A stretch of 64,000 bases of DNA, taken from contig MLAK01001060.1 of NCBI GenBank assembly GCA_001839685.1, positions 54,194-118,193 on the forward strand. Direction: 5' to 3'. Position numbers and translations under genes: made by a program. The notes beneath the pieces were generated by a model, which was not told the DNA's origin, did not search any database, and was given only the letters and a program-made list of their open reading frames with translations. Origin of the DNA: Tritrichomonas foetus. Its lineage: Eukaryota; Parabasalia; Tritrichomonadida; Tritrichomonadidae. This document shows, piece by piece, positions 18,754 to 29,006 of the stretch (positions are counted from its first letter, which is position 1; the number at the start of each line of letters is the position of its first letter).

Positions 18754-20409
18754 TTATTCTTCCGGAGTAAACAACTGCCCAAACATTTCAAAGTTATTAA
18801 TAGCCAAAATATTATCGCCTCTAGCATTGAGGCCAACCTGCCTCAGCCGGATCAGCCTGTACTTTCCTTCTCCGTTTTTACATGGGAAGGTTTGGAATCT
18901 GTTTGCACCATTTAACACTGTTATTGCCCGCTTGTCGAGTTCGGTCCATGTAACCTCATCATTTGAGCCCTCAACGACCCACGATTTCAAGTGAGGTGCG
19001 CCATTCGGGAATTTGTGAGTTTTTATTGTATAATGGAGAATTTTAACGCGCCTATCTTTGAAATTAAATGAAATCCATTGATTTATTTTATTTTCGGTGA
19101 AGAAAAAGTCACTCCATCCCATATCTGCAACTTGATAGGCTTCATTGTGGTCGCTTGTTGATGAAGTGATGATTACTTCACCTTTCGTGTGGACGTTTCC
19201 ATGACATTCATCTGAAAGGTGTTTCAAAACTCCATTAAAGGAGCGACCATCGAATGGAATATTTGTAGTTTTCACAACACGGGATTTTTCTTGCATTTCA
19301 ATAAGCGTATTACGTAAAACATTTGTTGACTTAACCAAATCTGAAACACGATTGCGAGAGCTAGTTTGTTCAGTTTTGAGATCTTGGATATCTCTGTCGT
19401 ATGCAACGCTTTTTCTTGTGAGCCCATTAACGATTTTATTGGTTTTCCGTACATCTTTATGTGCTTTCTTTTCAACATCAACCAATTGATTCTTGAATGT
19501 GTTTTGAATTGTGTTAATTGATATTTCAAGCTCTTCAAAACGATGTGCAGAATCATCATGTGAGCTTTCAATTACCGCAACTCTTCTTGAAAGTTCCTTC
19601 AAATCTGAATCAGATTCATCTTTTGTCAATGATTGAGCAGCTTCAAGCATTTCAATTCGTTCCAAAATCATATTCAAAATATCACCTGTTTGAGCTTCTT
19701 TCTGTTTCAGTTTTTCGTTTTCCTTCATTAATTGAAGCGATGTAGCATTCAGTGAGTCATTGACAAAAGAATTCACCAAATTTGAATTACTCAAAAATGC
19801 TTCTGTTTCTTCTGGCGTAAGTTTTCTGATATCCAAATATGGCGCTAAAACCGATGCGCTTTGTCCATATTTCTCAAACATGCTCATTATGAAATTATAT
19901 AATTGATGTTGATTAACAATTGCGTTTGGATTGGCAAAAATTCTAGCAAGCGTGCTTAACGAAAAGTTTGCAAATGAAGGAAGCTGGATCGCCACGTCTA
20001 AATGGCGCGCAACTACTTCTTCTAATGATGGGGATGACGTATCTCCGTTTTTGTTTCTTTCCGAAAGAAGCTGAACAATTTTTTCACAGTCTGGCGTATT
20101 GTTGAGGAAATTGAGAACAGTCTGACTCAGTGTTGTTGTTTCCCAATCTTCTGACAGACATAAAATATCGTACGCGTTTTCTGTTGTCAATTCAAAGGGT
20201 TCGCCTTGGGCTCCCTTTACAAATTCGGCAAAAGTGGCAAATGGGATTTCGCCTGTGAGAGTTAAAGTTGTTGACGCAATAAATTCGGGGAGCGTGCGAA
20301 ATTTATTCGAGTAGAGAGCGAATTTAAATTTGGAGATGGGTATCTGTGTGGAGTTGTAGTCAAAAACAAAATCGTTTCCTGATCCTTCTTGAGGCGTTGT
20401 CTCAGCCAT
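18754..20409 (-). CDS. BTB-like, coiled-coil, F5/8 type C (discoidin) domain protein
   Basis: The 551-residue product has three parts. Residues 1-215 are helical and resemble a divergent BTB plus BACK-like region (KFALYSNKFRTLPEFIAS, then repeated helices). Residues 225-385 are coiled coil with heptads. Residues about 395-547 are an F5/8 type C galactose-binding-like fold: FDGRSFNGVLKHLS, then NQWISFNFKDRRVKILHYTIKT, LKSWVVEGSNDEVTWTELDKR, and the closing NILAINNFEMFGQL. The pairing recurs in this window (38759-40180) and fits an expanded trichomonad family. There is no signal peptide, so an intracellular role is likely. The ligand is unknown. Confidence 0.82.
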   Translation of the reverse strand: MAETTPQEGSGNDFVFDYNSTQIPISKFKFALYSNKFRTLPEFIASTTLTLTGEIPFATFAEFVKGAQGEPFELTTENAYDILCLSEDWETTTLSQTVLNFLNNTPDCEKIVQLLSERNKNGDTSSPSLEEVVARHLDVAIQLPSFANFSLSTLARIFANPNAIVNQHQLYNFIMSMFEKYGQSASVLAPYLDIRKLTPEETEAFLSNSNLVNSFVNDSLNATSLQLMKENEKLKQKEAQTGDILNMILERIEMLEAAQSLTKDESDSDLKELSRRVAVIESSHDDSAHRFEELEISINTIQNTFKNQLVDVEKKAHKDVRKTNKIVNGLTRKSVAYDRDIQDLKTEQTSSRNRVSDLVKSTNVLRNTLIEMQEKSRVVKTTNIPFDGRSFNGVLKHLSDECHGNVHTKGEVIITSSTSDHNEAYQVADMGWSDFFFTENKINQWISFNFKDRRVKILHYTIKTHKFPNGAPHLKSWVVEGSNDEVTWTELDKRAITVLNGANRFQTFPCKNGEGKYRLIRLRQVGLNARGDNILAINNFEMFGQLFTPEE

Positions 20410-20994
20410 TGAAGACGTTTATTAATTTCAGCTTTTCTCGACAATAATTATAAAAGGAAATTTACCTTGATATTGACCTTGAGGATGCTTTGAAAAACCT
20501 GAAAGTTTTTTTTTTTTTTTTTTCAACACAACTTTTATCGACAAATAATTATTTGCGATTTATTATCAACTATTGCATTCTATATGTATCATTATGTAAA
20601 TTCTAGTCATTAAATGAATCAGCCCTGTTTTGAGATATTCATTTTTCATTTATGGAAATAAAACTCACTTTCAAAGAGATTGATTAATCAATTACTGACT
20701 AAAAATGATGTTTCAAGGAATTTAGATGGTGTCAAATCACAAAATGGATATTTTAATTTTGGTGAATCCCAAAGTGAGAATTGTGGATGAGTTAACTCTT
20801 TTTTGAAAAAATATTTTAATAAATTATCTAAGAATTAATGTTAAGAATAATCGAAAGTGAAAAAAATAGAAATTAAGATTCATATTTGAAAAATGTATTT
20901 TTAGTATGGGAACACTGTAAATCTGTTAATAAAAATCTTCATACATTCAAGGCGATCTAAGAATATCAGCAAAAATTGGTTATCAGCAATAAAA
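20410..20994. other. Spacer with an 18-base poly-T run
   Basis: This 585-base gap lies between the start of the F5/8 type C gene and the 3' end of RPB11. A run of 18 T (20506-20523), about 100 bases upstream of that start, is the only notable feature. Confidence 0.6.
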
Positions 20995-21372
20995 TTAATA
21001 ACCCTGCATTTTCTTCAATTTCTTTTCGACTTGCTTCTGGAAAGACGATTTCAAAAGTCCAATGTTGGTTGTAATATTTTGGATGGTTGTATTGACGAGA
21101 TCGGCTGGCTCACGAATATTATCAGCAACGTTGATTCGAACAATAATCAAATCAGTCATCGGGTGTTGAATACGATAGCCGGCGAAAAGGACGCGATCCT
21201 CTTCGAGTAATTCTTGTGTTAAAAGGTTGCCGATTGTATGATCTTCTTTAAAAATAGTGAAATTGTAGCAGTTGTTGACACCAGGATCTTTCTCTGCGCG
21301 TACGTATTGAATTTTTCCGTCTTCACCTTGAGAAATACCTTCAAGATGGTGATTCCACTCGTTTGGATTCAT
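20995..21372 (-). CDS. RPB11: RNA polymerase II subunit RPB11
   Basis: The 125-residue product matches RPB11, the partner of RPB3 in the alpha-like assembly platform of Pol II. The diagnostic segment is FKEDHTIGNLLTQELL followed by VLFAGYRIQHP at about residues 41-70, the alpha-type dimerisation fold. A long C-terminal helix follows. The length fits (about 115-125). RPAC2 (AC19, Pol I/III) shares the fold but usually has a longer N-terminus, so RPB11 is favoured. Confidence 0.9.
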   Translation of the reverse strand: MNPNEWNHHLEGISQGEDGKIQYVRAEKDPGVNNCYNFTIFKEDHTIGNLLTQELLEEDRVLFAGYRIQHPMTDLIIVRINVADNIREPADLVNTTIQNITTNIGLLKSSFQKQVEKKLKKMQGY

Positions 21373-21768
21373 GGATTAAATTGTCACTTTTTGGTTAGTC
21401 GAAGGCCAAAAATTTTCAGAAGGCCAAATTTAATAGTCGGATATTGAATTCCAATAATTAATCATGTTTTTTATCACTCGGCGAGATCCTGGGAAGAAAA
21501 TATCAAAAGTACTTCTTTGAAAGTCATTAAAATACTTTTCAATTATTTTTTATTAATTTCATATTATCTTTTTTTTTACTTCAGTAGCCTTTATTTCGTT
21601 TAATCCAATCATTCTAAGTGATTATTCGTACTTCAAAGCTTATTATCTTTCCCTAAACAATATGTATATTGAAATTTATCATTATACATTTCAAGCACAT
21701 ATTAAAAGTCAGACGTTTTTATGAATTATTTCGAATCAAAAAAATTCTCAGAAAACAAATTTAAAAAA
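21373..21768. other. Spacer upstream of RPB11
   Basis: This 396-base AT-rich gap holds the presumed RPB11 promoter. No strict TCAYWW match on the minus strand was seen close to the RPB11 start. No gene is seen. Confidence 0.5.
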
Positions 21769-23064
21769 TCATACAATACATTTATGAATTCTTACGTTTT
21801 TCATACACTTTGAACAAAAAATATGATGACAAATCGAGCACTTCTGGGTATCTCCCGCTTGACAATTTTCACACATTTTTGTGTCAACGATATTTTCAAC
21901 TAGAATGTTTTTTGGGATCGAAGTGGATCGCCCATCCTTTACTGTAAGTTCAACTTGCCTTTCAACATTCTGGATTCTATAGTTTAATTGCTCAACTTTA
22001 TGTAATAAAATTGTTAATAATTGATTTGTTTTATTTTTCTTTCTTTTTTTATTTTTTCTGAATTCTTTTTCATCATTTTCAGTTTCTTCTTCTTCCTCTT
22101 CTTCTTTTTTATTTGCATCTGGTCCAATATCTAAAATTGGTCCTTCTTGACTTGAATTTAATGCCAAATGTGGTGCAATCTGCTTCAAAATTGAACTGGG
22201 ACTTTCATTTGGTGGATTGTCAAATAATTCTAAAATGTCATTGTATTTTTTCGAATTGAAACTTTTGGCAAGGTCAATGGGAGTTCTTCCACGTGAATCT
22301 TCAAGTGAAAGATCAGCTGAATAGCATAGTAAAAGTCTACACATATTATAATCTCTCAAATAAGTAGCAATGTGAAGCGGTGATGATCCAGATGAAGTAA
22401 CTGAATTCACATCAATTCCACCACGAATTTCTTCAAATAAACCAGAACTATCATCATCATCATTATCACAATCGTCATCATCACTCTCATTAGAATTACT
22501 TTCAATATCAGAATTAGAAGAATTTTCTTTATTTTTTTCAATTTTTCTTTTTGGAGCATCGACTGGATTGTCAGGAATATAATATTTAATTGTAAGTGGA
22601 AGATCATCTAACAAAAGTGCAGCTGAAATTATATTTTTATTACTAACTGCAATATGGAGAGCATTTGTTTTAGAATCAGGAAAATTATTATCAGAAATAG
22701 GCTCATAAATGTAATCTTGGTAGTATTGACAGGTAATAAGGATTTTCAAACAGCTGCAGTCATTAGTTAAAGCAGCATAATGAAGTGCATTATATCCATT
22801 CACTTTTATGGATAAGTCAGGATTTTTGGATAAAATATATTTCACAATTTCTGGCCTTTCACAAAGAACTGCATATATAAGCATTGTTGGACCATAAATT
22901 GAGGGACAATTTGATCTTTTGCTGATCGATGGAATTGGAAATAATTTTTGTTGAGGAAGTAATGTTCGATTTATATCGGCATTACCAACTAATGCTTTCT
23001 CTAGCTCATGCACATCACCTTTACTAATGGCATTCACAACACTCTGCTGAAAAAACTGATTCAT
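21769..23064 (-). CDS. Ankyrin-repeat protein with a C-terminal Cys-rich zinc-binding-like tail
   Basis: Translation from the ATG at 23064 gives about 431 residues. The frame continues upstream to a GTG at 23136, but that is not a likely eukaryotic start. Ankyrin units are visible: MLIYAVLCERPEIVKYILS, NALHYAALTNDCSCLKILI, NALHIAVSNKNIISAALLL, SPLHIATYLRDYNMCRLLL and RTPIDLAKS. An acidic Ser/Asp insert (SDIESNSNESDDDD) lies between the third and fourth units. After a Glu- and Lys-rich linker and a short coiled coil, the last 35 residues carry a CENC...CSIC...CSKC...HKC pattern that could bind two zinc ions, like a B-box or RING-type finger. The ligase or binding role is unproven. Confidence 0.82.
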   Translation of the reverse strand: MNQFFQQSVVNAISKGDVHELEKALVGNADINRTLLPQQKLFPIPSISKRSNCPSIYGPTMLIYAVLCERPEIVKYILSKNPDLSIKVNGYNALHYAALTNDCSCLKILITCQYYQDYIYEPISDNNFPDSKTNALHIAVSNKNIISAALLLDDLPLTIKYYIPDNPVDAPKRKIEKNKENSSNSDIESNSNESDDDDCDNDDDDSSGLFEEIRGGIDVNSVTSSGSSPLHIATYLRDYNMCRLLLCYSADLSLEDSRGRTPIDLAKSFNSKKYNDILELFDNPPNESPSSILKQIAPHLALNSSQEGPILDIGPDANKKEEEEEEETENDEKEFRKNKKRKKNKTNQLLTILLHKVEQLNYRIQNVERQVELTVKDGRSTSIPKNILVENIVDTKMCENCQAGDTQKCSICHHIFCSKCMKNVRIHKCIV

Positions 23065-23522
23065 TAATTCATGAATAAGACCAAATATGTATTCAATATT
23101 TTTTAAAATTGTCTTTTGAAATCTATGAAAGCTCACTTAAATATCACTCAGAAAACGTTCTATAAGTAATAAAATAGTTTTAATTCCAAAATCCTATCTC
23201 TCCGGATGTCAAAACTCATGTTATCTTTTGCATTTTTACTTCATGTTGTAATGACGCATTTTACAAATAGATTCAGTCTTTAAAGATTCATTGATTGGGA
23301 AAATAATGTTGATGACTTATTAAAAGTCACAACAAAATGTTTTCTAGAATCATTGCATTAATAATTATTTTCATGAAAAACAAAATTTCAAATGAAGAAA
23401 AGTCAATTTGTTGAAGATACAAACATTTTTATTACAAACAATTTTTATAATCCATAACTTTTTCGCTATAAGTAATGGACACATTATCAATTTTTTGAAT
23501 ATCAACCTTTATAATAAAGCTT
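23065..23522. other. Spacer between ankyrin gene and CFAP58
   Basis: This 458-base AT-rich gap between two leftward genes should hold the ankyrin-gene promoter. No gene or repeat is seen. Confidence 0.5.
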
Positions 23523-26432
23523 TTATAAGTCATCATGTGGAACTCGAGCTGATCGGAGCTGTCTTGTCCGATTTTGATGACCTGGTGTATAAAGCATTCT
23601 TTTTGGCACTGATGTCTTCCTTTCTGTTTTTGGTGTGAAGATTGGCACTTTTCCACTCTTTACTGAAGTGCTTACAGAATTGTAACTGTTGAGATCTAGA
23701 GTTGGTACATTTTTATGTATTCGTCCAGTAGGTGTTTTTCGATTCCCCATTGCAAAACCACCTCCATAAAATCTTCCTGTTTTCGGAGGTCGTACAACAG
23801 GTGGCTCGCTAATGTAAGTATAAATATCACCAGAAGAACTATTTTCAATTATTTTAATGTCTCCAGGCCGTCTTTGCATTCTTGCAGTTGAAAATTGACG
23901 AGATCTCTGACTTCTCATTGGTGATAGCTGTCTTAATCCGATTGTGACTGCAGCTGTTTCAATTTTAGTTTCGCGAATCATTTGTCTTACTGATGAAAGC
24001 ACTCGATTTTCATTTTCAACGAGAGGTTTCTTTTCACCAAGTTGACTTTTGAGGATATCAAGTTCATTGTCTTTTTCCTTGAGAAGTTTTTTCAATCTTT
24101 TTACTTCAGATTCAACTGATTCAAAACATTGGCATTGCTGTAAATGCTTGAGTTGTCGATCAGCCTTCTTTTTGACTTCGGCTTTTTTATTCTGTGCGCG
24201 ATCTTTTTTAGCGATTTCAACCCAGATTCGATCAACCAAGTCAGTATGTAGACGAATTAATTCCATCAATTCAGGATTCGTTGATTCTAAAAAGTGCCAA
24301 CGATGAATGAATCGGGGTGATTCATATTCATTCTCTAAAACTTTTCTTTGCGTTTCAACTTCAATTAATTTCTTTTCAAGACGTTTTATTTCTTGATGAA
24401 TATTGTCGTTGAACTGGACTTTTTGAATAAGCTCTGATATCTTATTGGATTCTTGAATTAATTCTTGTTTTAGTTTATTAACTTCTTCATTTTTTGAAGA
24501 ATAACGTTTTTGTGCCATTTTCAATTCACTTTCAACAACGCGATTCTTTTCAAACATTTCCGAACTTTCCAATCGTTTAGTTGAAACTTTTTTCTGCAAA
24601 TAACGGTTTTGACGTACAATATCATCAATAACCACTTTTTTAGCTTCAATGTCTTTTGCAGCTTCAGTTGTCACTGCTGAACATTTATGAATTTCTTCAA
24701 CTAAACGAGCATCTGCTTTTAAGAGGTCTTCTTTCTGCTTTCGAAATGTTTCCACTTCTTCAGCAAGTTCTTTTATTTCTTTTTTCGTTAACTCAGTTTG
24801 AAGATGTTTTTCAATCAAATCTTGATCACTTCTTTTCAAATCATCTTTTAGTTTGTCAACTAAAATATTTATCGATTTTGCTTCACTTTGAATACTTTCA
24901 TTACTACCCTTGATTTTCTCGAGTTGTCTAATAATTACAACTTTTTCATCACGAAGCAAGTCATTCAATGCTTCTTGTCTTTTTATATCATCATAAAATT
25001 TGGAAAGCTCACCAGAAAGTTCATCGAGTTGTTTTTGTATTTCTATTTGTCCTTTTTTCATTATTTCTGTGGATATTTTCAATGATTTGGAATTTTGTTC
25101 ATTATTTCTAACTTCTTCTGAAACAGAATAAACTTTCTTTTTCTGACCTTCATTAATTCCCCGAGTTTCATTGACTTGTCTTTCCGCAACAACTGATTCT
25201 TTAGCCGCTACTTTTGTTTCAGTTGCTTCTTTGGCATATTCATTTACTAAATTTCTTGCTTCAATATTTGAAAGTCCAATTTCGTTTCGATCACCACGAA
25301 TTTTTAAATCTGATGCAGTGATTTTCGTTTTGAGATGGAATAATTCATTTCCCATTTGTTTCTTCTTTGTAATTATCAAATTGTGAGCTTCACTCAATTC
25401 TGCAGAATGTTGATGTTCAATTGAATACTCTTCTAAATTTTTTTCGTTTTCTGATAAAATCGAGCCCAAATCTTTTTGATAAAAGTTTAACTTCTCCATA
25501 ACTTTATCATACTGTTCTTTCACCATGTCAAACTCTCTTTGTGTATATTCAGTTCTTTTCTGTACACGTTTTAAATCTTTTTCTCTCTTTTTCCTCCTGA
25601 AAATGCAATGAGCGGTTTTCTCAGAAATTACTTCCATTTCTACTTTTTTGGACTGAATTTCTGATTGAATTGATTTCATTCGCTTTTTCGTTTCTTTCTT
25701 CTGCTCGATTATTGAATCGAATTTGTTTTTCTGATTTTTAATAATTTCATTTCGTTTATCACTTTCTTGATTAATTTCTTTTTTTAAATCACGAATATTT
25801 TGAATTTCATTATCCAATTTTTCTGATTCTTCTATTTCATTCATTTCATCATCTTCTAAATTTTTAGTTAAATCTATTTTTTCATGAGTTATTTGACGAG
25901 TATGATCGATTTCATCATTAATAGATTTAATTATATATTCATTTGTTTTTATTTCTTTTCGAAGCTGGTCTACATCCCCTTTGGCACTTTGATATGAAAT
26001 TTCCAAGAATTCTGGATTTTTGCTTTGCTCAACCAAATACCGCAAATTTTTAATTTCTTCATTGAGTGAATAAATTACATCTTTGCTTTTTTCCTCTCGC
26101 TCGTTGGTCATTTCCACCATTTTCCAGGCTCTTTCGAATTCCGACCGAAGTAATGCAATAGTTTTATTATCATTTTTACTGATTGAAAGAACTGTGGCGA
26201 TTTTGTCTGCATTTCTATGAATGTCCTGATTGAGTTGGCGGCATCGCTCAATTAATGCACTATTGTGTTCGTGTGATTCAACTAAGGAATCATTCAGTTT
26301 TTCATATTCATCGCGAAATTTATCTAGAGCTGGGTCACCAATGAGTTCTTGAACAACACTTATAAAATTAAGCTCCATTTCATTGAAAAATTGGGATTCA
26401 TCTTCTTCATTATGGGCGTCGAGTGTTTTCAT
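23523..26432 (-). CDS. CFAP58: CFAP58 (CCDC147) axonemal coiled-coil protein
   Basis: The 969-residue product is almost entirely coiled coil and matches CFAP58, which is needed for axoneme and mid-piece organisation and works with other coiled-coil flagellar proteins. The N-terminus carries the family signature: VVQELIGDPALDKFRDEYEKL, then ERCRQLNQDIHRNADKIAT and FERAWKMVEM, at about residues 28-115. Near residue 705, RFIHRWHFLESTNPEL matches the conserved HRW...LE..dP segment. The last 150 residues are basic and disordered, with TGRFYGGGF. The length is somewhat above the animal protein (872), owing to this tail. Confidence 0.85.
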   Translation of the reverse strand: MKTLDAHNEEDESQFFNEMELNFISVVQELIGDPALDKFRDEYEKLNDSLVESHEHNSALIERCRQLNQDIHRNADKIATVLSISKNDNKTIALLRSEFERAWKMVEMTNEREEKSKDVIYSLNEEIKNLRYLVEQSKNPEFLEISYQSAKGDVDQLRKEIKTNEYIIKSINDEIDHTRQITHEKIDLTKNLEDDEMNEIEESEKLDNEIQNIRDLKKEINQESDKRNEIIKNQKNKFDSIIEQKKETKKRMKSIQSEIQSKKVEMEVISEKTAHCIFRRKKREKDLKRVQKRTEYTQREFDMVKEQYDKVMEKLNFYQKDLGSILSENEKNLEEYSIEHQHSAELSEAHNLIITKKKQMGNELFHLKTKITASDLKIRGDRNEIGLSNIEARNLVNEYAKEATETKVAAKESVVAERQVNETRGINEGQKKKVYSVSEEVRNNEQNSKSLKISTEIMKKGQIEIQKQLDELSGELSKFYDDIKRQEALNDLLRDEKVVIIRQLEKIKGSNESIQSEAKSINILVDKLKDDLKRSDQDLIEKHLQTELTKKEIKELAEEVETFRKQKEDLLKADARLVEEIHKCSAVTTEAAKDIEAKKVVIDDIVRQNRYLQKKVSTKRLESSEMFEKNRVVESELKMAQKRYSSKNEEVNKLKQELIQESNKISELIQKVQFNDNIHQEIKRLEKKLIEVETQRKVLENEYESPRFIHRWHFLESTNPELMELIRLHTDLVDRIWVEIAKKDRAQNKKAEVKKKADRQLKHLQQCQCFESVESEVKRLKKLLKEKDNELDILKSQLGEKKPLVENENRVLSSVRQMIRETKIETAAVTIGLRQLSPMRSQRSRQFSTARMQRRPGDIKIIENSSSGDIYTYISEPPVVRPPKTGRFYGGGFAMGNRKTPTGRIHKNVPTLDLNSYNSVSTSVKSGKVPIFTPKTERKTSVPKRMLYTPGHQNRTRQLRSARVPHDDL

Positions 26433-27263
26433 GAATTCTGATTCGTTTTTTTTTTTGTTTGCGAAATTTTGAGTAAAATTGAAAGTAAACGAAGTTTGAT
26501 ATTGCGTAATTGTGTCGTTATCTGGCTGAAAGAATTGAATATCTGTAATTCAAATTGCTTGACGTTAAAAATGATAAAACTGATTTTGCGCCAGAAAAAT
26601 TCGTCAAATGCATATGTTTTTGAGGAAAATATTTAGGAGATTAATATGGTATTACGCTGACTCGAAATCATTTAGATTAGTCTCGTTCGAGATAATGAAA
26701 AAAATGGTACTAAAATGAATTTCTGGAATGAGACTTTAATAACTACAATATTTAAATGGGAATTATTATCTTTTATTTTGAAAACATATAATAGGTAGCA
26801 AGAAATTGAAGAATTAGTTGCCAATTATTTCAAAAGGCGAACGTTAATTTTTGAATTTTATAGATTTTCATAAAGTTTTGAAAATTTTGGAATTCCTTTA
26901 CTCCAAAATTTCCTTTATTAGTTGATGAATCAGAGAACCCCATTGGGATAAACTCTCTCAGAAAGAGTCTCGATATAAAATATGACCAATCCTTTGAAAA
27001 TTCTGAAATAGGTTCAAATTTGATTTAATGCGTTTAAAAATAGATTTTCCTTCTCACAAAAAAGGAGATATGATTCAATATTGACTCAAATTATTCTCAA
27101 TCGTTCTATTCAATTAATGAATGATTTCAATGAATATTTCTCTATGCTAAATATTTCTATACCATATCAATACTTTCCTTTTCTCAGTTTATTCTCAATC
27201 TCTTTTTCAATTTTCAAATTCAATAGAATATCATTCATATTCTGAACATCACACTCTCGCTAA
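26433..27263. other. Spacer upstream of CFAP58
   Basis: About 830 bases of AT-rich sequence contain the presumed CFAP58 promoter. No gene is supported. Confidence 0.45.
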
Positions 27264-28010
27264 ACTCTTCAGCTTCTCGCAAAAGGATTTCCTTTTTCTC
27301 AGCGAAACACAAAAAGCAAAATGTTACGGGAATATTTGCGATTATTTCCAAGCATTCTGCTCAATCACAAATTTCCCATCAATTCATTTCCAAAGAAAGA
27401 GCTGATTGAGTTGAATGATAGGCACTCATGTATTCTCCATTTCAATGTGGATTGGAGTTGGGAAGAAGAAAGATGGATAATCCAATATTTTCCCCTTATC
27501 AACATCAATAGTCGATTCAGTTACAAGCCGATTTTTGAAAGATTGCTTTATCCTTACTTATATTTGCCATTGTTCCAATATTTTCATAAAAATATTGCGA
27601 TTCTTTTCATGTTATTTGGATAATCCAAATCGTTGTTAAACACCTTCCTTTTTCATGGAAATTATAATATACAATCATTGTTTACCACAAACACTGAAAT
27701 GTTCTTAATTTGCCAATTCTTTATGTTTTTTGTGATTTCTGAAATTGTCTTATGAATCTTCCACAAAGAAACCAATAGAAATACAAAGCTTTCAATTCCC
27801 TATTATCATGAAATCACATCCAATTCTCCATCATTCGATCTCACTTTTCTTGATTGCATTTTTATTTCGCGGAAAGTTGATGAAACTCCACTTTGTACGC
27901 AAATTGATGACTTTTCCCCTCTTATTCCCATTTCTAACATTTCAATATTATCAAATCGTTATCCGCTCATTTTGTCTCAGATTCACACAATAGCTCCACT
28001 GAAATCCTAG
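27264..28010 (+). pseudogene. Decayed protein-coding frame of unknown family
   Basis: One plus-strand frame runs from 27264 to 28010 with only two internal stops (27621-27623 and 27753-27755) in 249 codons. Sequence of this composition should show roughly 15 or more. The first stretch, from an ATG at 27321, codes about 100 residues with NVDWSWEEERWIIQYFPL. The last (27756-28010) codes 84 residues including SPSFDLTFLDCIFISRK and IPISNISILSNRYPLIL, and it has no Met. The composition is protein-like, but I recognise no family. A pyrimidine-rich non-coding origin is the alternative. Confidence 0.35.
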
Positions 28011-29006
28011 CGTTGCAACATTTATCCAAAATTAGCAGTCAACGTTTTAATAATTATTATTTCGATTTTATTTCGATATTTTTTTCATATCTCTACAAAT
28101 CGCATTTATTATTGATTTTACAGCTTTATTTTTTATAGAGGTCAGACAACTTAGAATTTTTCAGAGCCCCCTTAAATATTTCAATTTTGTTAGAACATGG
28201 AAAGACTTTCAAAATTGACTAACTGTCCTTTCAAAAATATCATTCAAATTCTCTTTTCAATTCTACTGTTTTTATAATAGGAACCATTTCGTTCCATCTC
28301 GCTTCTTTCTTAAGGCTATCCTTGACTACATGATATTTTATTCCAACTGAGCTCAAACAGATTTCCGAATATTGACGAGATATTTTCGATTGTCTTTTTT
28401 TTATCACATATTTTCTATCTCTAAAATTTACTATAAAATAGTATTTTTGGAAAGAACTAAATTGGTAAATTTTTTCATTGTTCAGGAAGGCCGATCTTCA
28501 ATGGACATGTAAATTAATTATTTCAAAAAGTTAAATGGTCTATTCAAAAATGACCACTTGTTCTTATTTTGAATGAACTTCAGAAATTGTTCATTGAAAA
28601 AGTATCTCTTTCAATTTATTTAATGAACAAAGCTTTTGTATATTGGAAGAACCATTCTTTTTCAAGACTCGCTTAGAATATAATTATTATCGAATTTCTA
28701 TTATTTAATAAATTCCAAAACTCCGGACTATCTTCGTTTATTCCTCGCAAGATAATCTCGTATAGTTATTTCCATTTTTTCATCGAATTTTTCACAACTT
28801 CATATTATTTTCTGAACATTCGAATATTTTGATCTCAAAATGATGCAAATTTATTTCTCAATTATTTTACATGCATTCAATTTCCCAAAAATTGAAAATA
28901 AATATTATTATTAGGTATTCAATTATTCAGCCAAGTCCTTCATACAACAATTCAAAACAATTCTCAATTAAATTTCATACTTCATAAAAAACCAAAATAA
29001 CTTCGA
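28011..29006. other. Spacer upstream of the Myb gene
   Basis: About 1 kb of AT-rich, pyrimidine-skewed sequence. The Myb initiator-like site sits at its right end. Nothing else is supported. Confidence 0.5.
28982..28987 (+). promoter_or_regulatory. Initiator-like element TCATAA
   Basis: It matches TCAYWW, with the presumed +1 A at 28984, 23 bases before the Myb ATG. Confidence 0.5.

Noticed and set aside
21769..23136. Use of the GTG at 23136 as start of the ankyrin gene
   Set aside because: Eukaryotic starts are ATG and a stop lies just upstream; the first ATG is at 23064. An unseen upstream exon remains possible but I found no trichomonad-type intron signal.
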